64,000 bases of DNA, taken from positions 2,147,181 to 2,211,180 of the forward strand of contig NW_011887292.1 of assembly GCF_000151315.2 (NCBI RefSeq). Reading direction: 5' to 3'. The stretch is from Capsaspora owczarzaki ATCC 30864 (lineage: Eukaryota; Opisthokonta; Filasterea). Position 1 is the stretch's first letter, and each line of letters opens with the position of its first letter. The notes below the pieces were generated by a model. That model did not search any database and was not told the origin of the DNA. It saw nothing but the letters and a program-made list of their open reading frames with translations. Positions 1 through 10,746 of the stretch are shown here, one piece after another. The translations under genes were made by a program, and so were the position numbers.

Positions 1-124
1 ACAATAGTAAAAAGCATCCCTGAATTGTGTTGGTACAATGCCATCTCCAAGTTTTTCTGATACTTTTGACAAACCGAAACAAGAAAAAAAAAAGCCTGTT
101 CGAACACAGAGAAAAAACACTTAC

Positions 125-2265
125 CGTGACAGCATCGGCATGGCAGCGAGTGTGGAATACCTGCGCACCGACGCGAACAGCACCAACGAAGCGCCATTCC
201 TCGTCGTCCTGGTTGTACACACGCTCCAGTTTATCCCCGCAAATGCTGCACTCTGTTGCGTCGTCGGGCAGCACGGCAACCGCAGCATCAACGGATTCGC
301 CAGCGCTGGCACCGCCCGTCGCCCCTGACGTCTGACCACCATCTCTGCCAGTCCCATCCGTGAAGAAGGCAGGCTGCCGCTCGTCGTCTTCTTCCGTCTC
401 CTTGTATTGGAGCCAGTCGTCCACCGGGAGGTACCAGCGGCGCGATCGGACGTTCTTGTCGCGCTCGCGTTCTCGCTTATTGGCGCGGAAGTGCCAGTCC
501 ATATGCTCGGCCATGGCTGTCCGCCGGTCCGCGGGAAAGCGAAACGCGCATTGTGTGCATAGCAGCGGTCGCCATGAATAAAGGCTTTCAACCACGTCGT
601 TGCGGAAGCTACAGCAAGAGCACAAGGTTGGTCAAGTTAGTTCGGGAGGTAGGAAAACAAAGCAATACAAAACGAAACAAAAACAAACAAACAAACAAAC
701 AAACAAACAAACAAACAAACAAACAAACAAACAAAAAAAAAAAACACAACTTCGGGCAACGTACGTTTTTACTGCGTCAGAGTCCAGAGCAACGTGGGGC
801 AGGGCCATCGAGGCGCCGCTGCTGGCATGACCAGAGCTTCCGGTGGGAGGAGGAATGACTTGAGGAGCAGAGAGCGGAGTGGCGGACTGAAGTGCACCGC
901 CGGTCAGGGCGCCGAGAGCCCCGCTCTGCATAAATTGTTGAAGCAAGCTAGACACGTCGAGTTTGCCTTCCGGGGGAGCTGTCTGCAATTGCGACAAAGT
1001 TGGCGGCGGTTGTTGCGATTGGGCGTCTGGTGGCAAGGGAGCGTAGTAGGACTGTTGTACGGGCTGGTTGAACTGCGGTTGCATCAGGGACCGCAAGTGC
1101 GCCTCAGCTTCGTCCAAATCGGCGAGTTGGCGGCGCAGCTGAGCGTGCTGGTGCACGGCCATCGGATCGCGTAATCCGGCCAGCAGGCTCGCGCGCAATC
1201 CGTCCCGCTCAAACTGCGGCCAGCTGGCGAAAATCTGTGCATCATACGATAACGGGCGAGTGGGTGGCGCCTGCTAGAGAACAAAACCCCAACGAATTCA
1301 GCGACGAGGCAAGATGAGCAACAAAGCAAAATGCCAAAAAAAAAAAAAACAAAAACAAAGCACTACGATCAAGCTCACCGAAGCGTAGGCAGGGCCAGCA
1401 TTCGACCACTGTTGTGCACCACCTGCAACCATGCCGCCTGCGTAGAAATTCTGGTGCGCTTGCGGAGGAGGGGCTTCATAGTTTGGCCACACGGAAGAGG
1501 TCTGCTGCTGCGGACCAGGAGCGGCTCCACCGTGTGAGGAGGCCATCCTGACATTTGCAGACGCGTCAGGTCGCGGTGCTGCTTGGCGACGCGGATCTGC
1601 TGTCTGCGCAAGCCCGACAATGCGATCGCGCAGAAACTGGACGAGCGGCGCAGGGAAGTAGCCCTCCCAGAGATTGAGCACACGGTCGAGTCTCCGGCGG
1701 TCTTCACCACCGACAACCGTGTAAGTCTCCACAAATGTTTCGGCTAGGTTGCGCTCAAACAGGCCGGCGTAGGTGGTTCCAATGACCTTGGCTTTGACGA
1801 TCGAGTCGATGAGGTAGAGGATTGGCAGTTTCCGGTCGGCTGGCACCTGCGCCCGCCCAATCGCACAGCACACACAAAGGTACTTGGTGGTGAGTCATCA
1901 CGATTTGTCATCATCAACAGCAAACAACAGCAAACAACAGCAACAGACACAGAGGCCGGTCAGAAGAAGGAAAGCGCGCGCAATGCAAGTCTCGAGCGAA
2001 GAAGCAAAGTCGAGATCTCGCCCAGTCGAACACTCGCCGCTCTTCCGGTCTGCAGACAACGGCGGAGGAGGTGGAAAACACTGACCTGGCGGAGACGTGC
2101 TTCGATGGCAGCAACCACGGCGGGCGCGGCAGACTGCGACTCTGCCGCCAGCTGAGTGAGCATGTCAATGTGGATTTTCGAGTTGACTTTGAGAAAGTCG
2201 AGCGAGTCGGAAAACTCTCGAAAGGTGCGCTGGTACTCTGCACTGGCTGGGTTGCTTCCTGCCAT
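125..2265 (-). CDS. PCF11: PCF11-like pre-mRNA cleavage complex II subunit (3' end outside window)
   Basis: Exons on the minus strand: 2265-2086, 1846-1379, 1270-765, 608-125; phases agree and a GTAAGT donor after 125 shows that coding continues past the left edge. The first two exons encode a CTD-interacting domain (about residues 10-140; conserved core KLPILYLIDSIVK). Exon 4 gives the C-terminal zinc-finger region of Pcf11: CTQCAFRFP, then MAEHMDWHFRAN, RRWYLPVDDWL and a second ECSICGDKLE motif. In the family, Pcf11 binds the RNA polymerase II CTD and joins 3'-end cleavage with termination in the nucleus. The middle exon is rich in Q, P and S, as usual. ATG at 2265 was chosen because it opens directly into the CID. 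The intron at 609-764 carries a (TTTG)n tract on the sense strand. The call is secure; only the missing 3' end is open. Confidence 0.93.
681..734. repeat. (CAAA)n simple repeat in PCF11 intron 3
   Basis: About thirteen tandem AAAC units followed by an A run, lying within the intron between exons 765-1270 and 125-608. On the transcribed sense strand it reads TTTG. Confidence 0.95.
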
Positions 2266-2277
2266 GGCTCTCTCAGG

Positions 2278-2393
2278 AAAAAAAAAAAAAAAAAAAAAAG
2301 AAATAACGACTGGTATTTTCAGAAAAGTGCCGAGAGCGAAAACAGTCGAACAGGACAATCGATGGATCTCAAAAAAAAAAAAAAAAAAAAAAA
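2278..2393. repeat. Two poly(A) tracts upstream of PCF11
   Basis: A22 at 2278-2299 and A23 at 2371-2393 (T runs in the PCF11 sense direction), in the 233-bp spacer between the PCF11 start and the monooxygenase stop. Nothing else is recognisable in this spacer. Confidence 0.9.
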
Positions 2394-2498
2394 GCTGTAT
2401 TGCGAGTCCGCTTCTAATATCATTCAACCCGAACCTCAAAACAGCAGCGCAGCAAGCTCGCTTTTCAAACAAGACGGAAACGCAAGACAGAACAGTTT

Positions 2499-3755
2499 TC
2501 ACACAAACAACCGAATCAACACGTTGATGACTCGCAAGAATGCTGGGCGAATCCAGGTCGCCGACCAACCGGAACTGTGGATGCTACCCGTCACCTGCAC
2601 AGATTCCTTGATGACTTTGATACCACGCGCGACCATCACCTTTTCGTATTGCTGCAGAGCTTGGATCAGCGCTAGTGAGTCACCAGCAGCGCCGGCAATG
2701 GATTGGGCGAGATCGGCGGCATCTGCAACGGCCGTGTTGGCGCCGAGACCACGATGGGTGGTTGTCGCATGCGCGGCGTCACCGAGAAGAATGACGCGTC
2801 CACATGGCGGCGAAAGGAGCGTTCGCACTTGGGCCACTTCTGTCGAGTAGATTTGGCGAGGGCCAAACAAGTTCACCTCAGTGGGCGTGGCTCGGATAAT
2901 GTCGGCAAGATCGGGCGCAAACCTTGCTTGGGTGCGCGCAACGCAATCCTCCATCAGCGCCTGTCGTGCATGGCTTGACTCTGAGTACTCGTCGGTCACG
3001 TCCTCGCCAGAGCCGCTGAACTTGCCCTCCCAGTCGGCGCGCTGGCCAGGGTAGGACAAGACCCACATGAGCTGGGACTGCTGGCCTTCCTTCACGGCAA
3101 AGACCGGGAACATCATGACCGTGTGGCCATCAGGGCCAAGCCAACGCACGAGCCCATCGTTCACAAGCGTGCGAATGGCGGGCGAGGCGGATTCGAGCGG
3201 GCTGACACCCGCGATCGTCGTGACGCCGAGGTCGTTGTACCGCACTGCAGGGGCGCGCTGCTCGCGAACGGGCGAGTTGGCACCATCTGCACCAACGAGA
3301 ATGTCGGCGGTGGCCGTGGAGCCATCGCGGAATTGGATGTGCACCGCGCCGTCCTCGAGGGACTCGCTGTACGACACGAACTGCTTGTTCCACTGCACGT
3401 CCAGTCCTTGCAAGAGTGCCTGGCGCAAGTCCACACGATTGATAAAGCAGCCTCCAGCCGGGACAGGGAAGTTGACGAGAATGTTGTGGTTTGCATCGAC
3501 CATGCGAGCAGCGGTATACGTCGACCGGCTGTCCTTCAGCAGCTCCGCCAGCTTTGGCAGATTCTCAAACGTCGGCTGGAGCAATGCCACTGTTTCGCCA
3601 GTGAGGCCCAGATAGTAGCCTTGGTCGCGGGCTTCGGCGGTAGCGTCGCGTTCAAACACCTGGACGAGGACGTCCGGGTTGTTGCGGATTCGCAGCAGCT
3701 GAGCAAGGACGAGTCCGCCAATGCCTCCTCCGATGATGGCAACACGCAGCGGCAT
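2499..3755 (-). CDS. FAD-dependent monooxygenase (salicylate hydroxylase / zeaxanthin epoxidase type)
   Basis: A single-exon gene of 418 residues. It opens with the Rossmann motif RVAIIGGGIGGLVLAQLL at residues 4-21, which binds the ADP part of FAD, followed by an acidic residue at the end of strand 2 (VFERD). The DG-type motif (ILVGADGANSPVR) is near the middle and the second FAD motif GDAAHATTTHRGLGAN in the C-terminal third. These define class A flavoprotein hydroxylases, which use NAD(P)H and O2 to hydroxylate small organic substrates. The substrate cannot be read from sequence. It has no visible signal peptide. The lack of introns contrasts with its neighbours and fits retroposition or acquisition from bacteria or fungi, but this is inference. 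It ends about 230 bp before the PCF11 start, in the same direction. Confidence 0.88.
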   Translation of the reverse strand: MPLRVAIIGGGIGGLVLAQLLRIRNNPDVLVQVFERDATAEARDQGYYLGLTGETVALLQPTFENLPKLAELLKDSRSTYTAARMVDANHNILVNFPVPAGGCFINRVDLRQALLQGLDVQWNKQFVSYSESLEDGAVHIQFRDGSTATADILVGADGANSPVREQRAPAVRYNDLGVTTIAGVSPLESASPAIRTLVNDGLVRWLGPDGHTVMMFPVFAVKEGQQSQLMWVLSYPGQRADWEGKFSGSGEDVTDEYSESSHARQALMEDCVARTQARFAPDLADIIRATPTEVNLFGPRQIYSTEVAQVRTLLSPPCGRVILLGDAAHATTTHRGLGANTAVADAADLAQSIAGAAGDSLALIQALQQYEKVMVARGIKVIKESVQVTGSIHSSGWSATWIRPAFLRVINVLIRLFV

Positions 3756-4509
3756 TTTTGACTTTTGGGGGTTGGCTTGTGAAGGTGATTTTTTGGTTTG
3801 TGAGATGATCGCTCGACTTGGCGTTGATTGAGGAGGACTGAGCTGCCAAAAGTTGTGCGGTTTTAAATGTCAACAAAAATCGCCAAGACAAACAAAAAAG
3901 CAAACAACCAACCAACAAACATACAAAAGAGCTGAAAACCTCGACCGCCAAGACATGATGCATGCACGAGTGTGTCGTTGCAGTTTGTTATTGTGATGGT
4001 CATTGGGCGCAACAGAAGGTGTATTTTGTCAAGGGATGCGGGCGGCGGGGGAAAGAGGAGAAGGAACGGGATCGTTGTCTCGTTCTTGATCCTGCTTACG
4101 TCCAAGCACAGCAAATGGGCAATTTGTCAAGCTCGTTTTGTAAATGATTCGCAGATCTGCATGATGATTTTGCACACTGCCGCACATTGGACTCAGCACT
4201 TTCGCTGAATATCCCTCGAGTTCAGCCAACGAATTGTCTACAATGCGCTTCCGATCCACCAGCAATCACACGAGAACCGTGTTTAATTGCCCATCAAACT
4301 ATCTGTTGGGAAGCGACAATGGAGCACGCCGTGGGACGAAAGTGCTGAGGCTGCCGACAAAATTCGTGTCGCTGAGATTTTGGGCCAGAGTTTTCCATTC
4401 AATTTCAACCACTTCTCCGCAACCTGACCAAACATCAAAATGTCATATCAGCCTGTTCTGTTGTTATGTTTGCCAGTCCATCAAATACACATCCCCACAG
4501 AAAGCCGCC
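3756..4509. other. Intergenic region between divergent monooxygenase and MRPS16 genes
   Basis: About 750 bp separate two divergent starts, so it should hold both promoters. No TATA box, RNA gene or conserved reading frame was recognised; the open frames have unstructured composition. One stretch (3880-3925) is AAAC/CCAA rich. Confidence 0.6.
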
Positions 4510-5409
4510 ATGTTGATGCTTCGGTTGGCGCGGTTTGGCCAAATCCACCACCCAGTATACCGGATTGTCGTTGGAGAGCGCGGCCGCCGACGCGACGGCA
4601 AGCACCTCGAGCACGTCGGCACCTACCACCCAGAGCCAGACACTAACGGAGTCCGCCGCGTCACATGGAAGGTCGACCGCATCAAGTACTGGCTGTCTGT
4701 CGGTGCCCAGCCGACCGAGCGCGTTGGCAAGCTTCTTGGCCTTGTGCGTCTGTCGTTCCACTTTTGATCGCCCACCTCGGGTTCCCTCCCACTCCCACTC
4801 CACGGCCCTCATCCCAATGCAATCATGGCGTCAGAATCTGCCACGCGCCATTCGTTTAGGTGGCGCAGAGTGGAGCGCTGTTGAAAAGCGACAGATCTCA
4901 AAAAAAAAAAAAAAAACCAAAGTTTTTTCCATTGGAGCTGCATTGGCCTCGTGGTGACGCGACAGTCTGCCAGCCAGAACGGTCGGACGCTCTACGTCCC
5001 TGACGCAACTGGGTTGAAAATGGCCGGCATGTGCTATTCCTGGCCGGAATTGTGCGAGTGGAGGTGGTTTTTGCTTGTCTGCTGGACTTTGGGAGTGTTT
5101 TTGGCTGGAATTGTTGAACTTTGTTCCCAAACGTCTTTCGTTGTTGTGAAGATTCCATGGCTGGCACGATGCTCAACTCACTCTTGAATGAACCACTGCC
5201 TTTTGACTGTGTTCTTTGTGTGTCAGGCTGGAATTCTGCCGTTGCATCCGCGAACTACATCAGCGCTGCACGCACAAGCCATCACACCTAGCGTCTTTAC
5301 ATATCAGGCACAGATCCGACCGCCGTCGGACAAGAAGGATGAGCCCGCAGCCCCTTCAGAACGACCCGTCAAGCTGCCAGCAGAAATTTCTTCCCCTCTC
5401 CTTGACTAA
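4510..5409 (+). CDS. MRPS16: Mitochondrial ribosomal protein S16
   Basis: Two exons, 4510-4743 and 5227-5409, joined across a 483-bp intron (GTGCGT donor, TGTCAG acceptor); product 138 residues. The N-terminal part MLMLRLARFGQIHHPVYRI matches the bS16 start, and the joint gives LLGLAGILPLHP, which aligns with the animal mitochondrial S16 motif. It should sit in the small mitoribosomal subunit. The start ATG lies in a GCCGCC context. The C-terminal 35 residues are charged and proline rich, beyond the bacterial length, as in mitochondrial forms. The intron carries an A tract at 4900-4917. No separate transit peptide is obvious, which is also seen in other S16 proteins. Confidence 0.93.
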
Positions 5410-5907
5410 GCCAAAGGAAACAAAAAAACAACAAAAAGCAGGGACAACAATCAACAAGAAAGCAACAAAGATCATGCATGCTCCCACCTTGTTGTCACAA
5501 GCACCAACCTTACTGCTGGCAACTGTTTGTACCTTCTTCGTGGATGAATGTGCTTTCTGGAGGATGAGTATCCTGGCTGTGATACAACAAAAGAAAAATA
5601 ATAAAAAGCTTGCACTGTAATTGCTGTCCTCCAGCAGCTGCTTCCCAAATGGCAGGAGCTCCAATTCAGTTGAGTCGAGTACCATCATGCTTGCAATCCT
5701 ATTGAAACAGGGTGGTGAAGTGCAGACGGGCTTCAGAACAATTGGTCGTTTAAAACCCACAAATGGCTCAATGTACAGTCTCGAGTTTGTGCACCTTTTA
5801 GGCTTTTCCTTCATCCAAGTTGCATTTTAGCACAACTTCCATTAGCATCTCACTTCCCAAAACCAGACAGAGCTCATTCTTGGGACGATCTTTCAAACAA
5901 ATTTACA

Positions 5908-6361
5908 ATGGTAAACGTTTCAGCCAAAAACATCGTTTTTTTTTTTTTTTTTTTTTTTTGGTTTTTGGTTTTTGTGCTCACTTGCGATCAATCGTTTCTC
6001 TCCCCCAATCCACCCACAGACGGAGGGCGTGAATCCCAAGGCTTACCCGCTTGCTGACCCCCAGCTGACCACCACCATCCTGGAGCTTGTCCAACAGGCT
6101 GCCAACTACAAGCAGCTCAAGAAGGGCGCCAACGAGGGTGAGTTTTTTTTTTTTTTTTTTCTTTTCTCTTCCACGCGTTCGTTCGATCTCGCGTTTTTGG
6201 TCCTTCCTCCTCGCCCCTGCGCCTGTGGATGCAACGAGTTGGTCCAGTCTAGTTCTAGCAGTCCATCTTGTGCTTGTAGCGTTCACTTTCAACAGCGATC
6301 AACAATCGTCGCCGGAACGATCGCATTGTCAAGCGCCCCACGTTGTGCATTGGCAGCATGG

Positions 6362-6402
<41 letters not shown>

Positions 6403-6965
6403 ATCGCCTCGTCCTCGGCTCATTGTCGTGATTGCGACGCAGCATTGCATGGCAGCGACTGACTGCGACATCAGCTTGCATCCCATGTGTGAGACGCGCC
6501 GTGGGCCCATCGGAGAGCCACCACAATCCTGCCTTTCTCCCATTTGCTCGTTTTCCTCCACATGGTCTCACTTGCCATCTCTCTCTCTGTCTCTTCTCAC
6601 AGCTACCAAGACCCTGAACCGCGGCATCTCCGAGTTCATTGTCATGGCTGCCGACGCTGAGCCGCTTGAAATCCTGCTCCACCTCCCCCTGCTTTGCGAG
6701 GACAAGGTAAAAACACCCGTTTTCCGTGCGCATGCTCTTTGTCCACATTTGTCATCGTTTGAGCTCACTCATTCCCTGGCTCCACGCTCCTTCTTACCAT
6801 CAACAGAACGTTCCGTACGTCTTCGTCCCCTCCAAGCTTGGTCTTGGCCGTGCTTGCGGTGTGTCGCGCCCGGTCATTTCCGCTTCCGTCACCTCGAACG
6901 AGAGCTCGCAGCTTCGTGGCCAGATCCAGCAGCTCAAGACCTCGATCGAGAAGCTCCTGGTTTAA
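5908..6965 (+). CDS. SNU13: SNU13 / NHP2L1 (15.5K) k-turn RNA-binding protein
   Basis: Four exons: 5908-5910, 6020-6137, 6603-6706, 6807-6965; 127 residues. The first coding exon is only the ATG, followed at once by a GTAAAC donor; the second begins ACG GAG GGC, giving [17 protein letters not shown], close to human SNU13. Later exons read [20 protein letters not shown] and the conserved C-terminus [10 protein letters not shown]. This L7Ae-family protein binds k-turns in U4 snRNA and box C/D snoRNAs and acts in the spliceosome and in rRNA 2'-O-methylation. Length equals the family norm. Introns contain very long T runs (T24, T18 and T38). Near-complete identity to the family makes the call secure; the micro-exon is inferred from the fit. 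Confidence 0.96.
6363..6400. repeat. T38 homopolymer in SNU13 intron 2
   Basis: Uninterrupted run of 38 T on the sense strand, about 200 bp upstream of the acceptor at 6602. Related tracts are T24 at 5936-5959 (intron 1) and T18 at 6143-6160 (just after the intron 2 donor). Confidence 0.95.
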
Positions 6966-7232
6966 GCAACTGCAGCATATCTTATTAAGCCAGTTCTGAA
7001 AACGCATGCAACACCTAAAAGCTGGGTTGCGTGTGTGTGCGGCCCTTCGAGATTTTGTGTTTTGCTTGTTTTGATACGCTTCGTTCATCTGTTTGACGTT
7101 CTCAAAGCAACGAAATATATATTCATTGAAACCGCACATTCGTGACCATTGTGGAATCTGTTGAACGAGGCCAACCTTCTATGAACAGTCAGTCCAGTTG
7201 ATCAAGGAACAAAAGTTGTGACGAGCCGAGAT

Positions 7233-10200
7233 CTACGCGACATTTGGCTCTTTGGGCTTGACTGGACTGGATTGAGGAGGCTCGTCTTGCTTGTCTGCTG
7301 TCCGGTCGGCTGATTGGGAGACAGAGCTCGGGTTTGCTTCCGTTGGCCGCGGGCTTGATCGACTGGACGTTTGGGACGACAAGGACTCGATTCTGTTCTC
7401 TGCTTCTTGGAGCTGGACGATGACAAAGCAAAGTAAACGGAAAGCAGGAGGTGAGACAGGGGGAGGGAGGGGAGGAAGCGGCGGCGGAAATGAGCACAAA
7501 CGTTAATTTGAACAAATCAGCAAATCAACAACTGCGGCACATACCTTTGCACGGAGCTGAGAAACCAAACTGTGCAAGTCCCAGGCCCTTTCACTCGCGT
7601 CGTGGGAAATCCAACGCACACCTCTGTCCTCTTGCTTTTTGCGACGGGTGTACAGCATGCGAACTTCGGCGGCAACCTCCAGCTCACGCGCCGAAAACTT
7701 GTCATAGGCCTCACGCAGCTGGGCCAAACTCGCATCGGCCAGCTTATTGAGGATTGTTTCCTGCGAGCGGTTGAAGCAGGTGAGTTTCTGACAAGGACAG
7801 GAAGAAAAAAAAAAAAACACGATAAACCCCCGCAGAGACTCACCTTATTAAACTCCTCAACCGGCGCCTCGATCTTGGGCTCTCGTTCGAGCGAAATCAC
7901 ATAATTCTCCTCTTCAGTCAGCGACGGAAGCGTGGCGACAAAGGCATGTAGCCCCAGAATGGCCGGGGACTTGGCTCGAGTGCGCAAACTCAACAAGTTC
8001 GAGATGATCTCCTCAGACTTGGATTTCCGGAGTTCAGGATTGGCCAAGTAGGCGGCATCAACGTACGCCAGGTCAGACAAGTACACTCCGAGAAAAGGGA
8101 CCATTCGTTCGTTCAGGGCCAACAGCTTCCCTGCGTGAGCGCGATAGTTGGCAAAGTTGTCGTCGGGTTTGAGTACATTTTGGAGCTCCTGACGAACTGC
8201 CAGATACTTGACGTTCACGCTCTGCATGAGACCGGGAAAAAAAGTCAGAGTGAAACGCAAAGCAAAGCAAACCAACAACAAAAACAAACAAACAAACAAA
8301 CAAACAAAAAAAAAAAAAAAAAACACCAAACAAACAAACCGAGAAACTGCAACATCGAACGGCTCACCTGCCAAGTCTTTTTGAGCCTAAATATAGACGT
8401 GGCTGTTAGCGCATTGAGAATCGCATTGGCGCCGTTAAAGTTGTGCAAATGAAAGCAAGCTTGGGCGCATTTGATGGCATGGACGATCAATGCGGCCCGT
8501 CCCGTGGGATTCTTCTTGGACAGGATTGCCGTTATGATGAACAGTGTCACCTGTGCCATGTTCAAAGTCAAAGTCAGGGATTGGTGGAATGTTCAAGCGA
8601 ATGGGGAACCGTGACGATAATTAAAACAATAAATTGTTTAAAAAAAGTCTCCAAATCAGTCGTCGACCCCGCAACTCACCTTGTTGAACTGCGCAATACA
8701 CGCTAAAATATTGGGTGCAAGAGTTTGCTTGTTTTTCTTCAGCCACGACGTGCGGTGGCATTCCTCGGCCGTGATTTTGCAAAACAGCTCCATGTCCACT
8801 CTGGTAATTTCTTGGGCAAAATCGGAAGCATCGATATCGAGCAACTGAACGTTTGCATGTGCATAAAACTGCGCAACGATCAAAGGTTAGATTTGGCATG
8901 CACAGATTGTCGGCCGCTGCCACGCAGCACACTCACTTCGTGATCTAGTAGAAGGGTCTCAACGGCCGTGATGCATCGCGCTAAGAATTGGGCATTGTCT
9001 TCGTTTGGGTTTCGCGGCGTCTTGTCTGATTTGAGCGCGCTTTCCGCCGTCTGTCGGAAGATGTCTACGAGATCTGCCCAGGGCTTGGATGCGTTGCCGA
9101 GATACTTGTTTGACGACACGAGAAAGTCTTGAAGCATTCCAATCCAACTGGACGGAGGGTGGGTAAGAGCGGTGAGCAAAAGGCGGGGGGGGGGGCATTG
9201 TTGTGATTCCACAAGTTAGACAACCACTTGTTTGACTTTAGGGAAGCAAAAAAACAACATTTGACGTGATCCTTACACAAGATATTGCGGTTCACTCACG
9301 ATCGGCTGCAAACGCTCAGCCTCCAAGCGCAACCGAACAAACGGCGCCGATGAGCGTGTGAATCGCTGTTTGAGGAGTGTTGCCATATGCAAAAGGTAAG
9401 TCAAGATATGGTAGAGGACAGCGAGAGCGAGAGAGAGAGAACGAGACAAACCATATTCTGTTGCTTGCTAGAGGCAGTGTTCAAGCTTTCAGACAGTTGC
9501 TGCCGAATGACCTCGTGAGGGGTGGAGTCCTCCGAAACAACCGAGTTATGGCTAATCTCGCGCGATCACAAAACCAACGGGGGTAAGTCAACAGCACAAA
9601 AAGCAACAACAAAAGCCGCAGCTGAGTGCAACATCTTACCTTGACGATATCTCACTGCGCATCAAGCATGAATCGGCAACAAGTGGACTGCAGAAGCGAT
9701 GACATACGACTCGACACACTGAAAGCAACAAAGAGCAAATCAACATTCTCAGAAATTTGAGTGCATCAAACAACATGAACAACACCCAACAAAGGAAGCA
9801 TTTACCTGCACAACGCACGCCTGGACGGGAGTCATCCCACCGCGAAATGGACTTGCCACAGACATCGCAGGGAACGCCAGAGTTTGGCATGTACGCAGCG
9901 AACGAGTGGTTTGCCTTGGTGAGCGAGGTCAGGTCGGCGAGCGACGCCGTCAGCGACTCGGAGTGGTCCGCCGCAGCCACAGGCAGCCCGTGTTCATCGA
10001 GATGCACATCGGGATACGCGCCGTCGTGGTGACCAGCGGCAGAGAACGGCGGGCTGCTCGGCGACTTGGAGACGACCCGTCGGGGCAGCGAAACAAACCC
10101 GGCATGAAGAAATTTGGTTGCGAGACTCCCCCGAGCCGATGCATGAGCATCGCCAGCATCCGAAGCAGCCGTGGTTGCTGCAGGGTGGTGCGTGTGCGAT

Positions 10201-10487
10201 TCAAACACTTCTATCAACGCTGGACGCGTGCGGTGCGCAGGAGTCACGACGAGGCGCTGCTCGGCAGCTTCGGCAACCGGCTCGACTGCGTTGGTATGGC
10301 TCGACTGGGACGTCACTCTCGGATCATACCCAGCACCAGACCCAGACCCAGCACCAAACCCAGGCACCATCAGCAACTGGGTTTGCTGTTGCGACTGTGA
10401 CTGTGACTGTGACTGTGACTGTGACTCTGATGACGGATGCGACTCGGATGTCGAGCTTTTGCTCCAAGTACGAAATTTCCGAAACAT
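7233..10487 (-). CDS. C1-domain Ras guanine nucleotide exchange factor
   Basis: Ten exons: 10487-9806, 9718-9640, 9551-9452, 9365-9277, 9147-8937, 8868-8680, 8550-8368, 8221-7844, 7787-7545, 7412-7233; all phases agree; 777 residues. The first 200 residues are low complexity (SQSQ repeats, Pro/Gly/Ala). A C1 zinc finger follows and is made whole by the first splice: CDVC, then CAVC, H, C and a final C at the classical spacing. Residues about 390-590 form a CDC25/RasGEF domain: VDMELFCKITAEE, APNILACIAQFNK, IFRLKKTWQ and VPFLGVYLSDLAYV. Such proteins load Ras-family GTPases with GTP; the C1 domain suggests diacylglycerol or membrane recruitment, as in RasGRP, although EF hands are not seen. 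No clear REM domain is visible; exon 5 (about residues 317-387) may take that place. The C-terminal 130 residues are helical, then disordered. Confidence 0.9.
8281..8323. repeat. (CAAA)n plus A run in RasGEF intron
   Basis: Tandem AAAC units running into about 18 A, inside the intron 8222-8367; TTTG on the sense strand. Confidence 0.9.
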
Positions 10488-10673
10488 TTTTTTTTTTCGT
10501 ACTTGGTTTGACAGGTAAAAAATGCACTTGATAAAGGAAGCAAAATAAAGGAATGAGACTCGGGTCAAGTTCAGTTTGAGAGGAGACAGTGCGAATAGAC
10601 TGGGGATGCGGGTGATCCAAATGAACGAACGCAACAAGATCCAATAATCAGAATAAACTTAATGTACAAGAGG

Positions 10674-10675
<2 letters not shown>

Positions 10676-10744
<69 letters not shown>
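10676..10744. repeat. (CA)n microsatellite abutting a stop codon
   Basis: About 34 CA units that touch the stop codon of the coiled-coil gene (stop at 10744-10746), so its 3' UTR begins with (TG)n on the sense strand. Confidence 0.97.

Positions 10745-10746
<2 letters not shown>

Noticed and set aside
31-118. Next PCF11 exon within the first 118 bp
   Set aside because: The only AG candidate (GTTCGAACAG) leads into a T run with no Pcf11-like residues; the next exon is more likely beyond the left edge.
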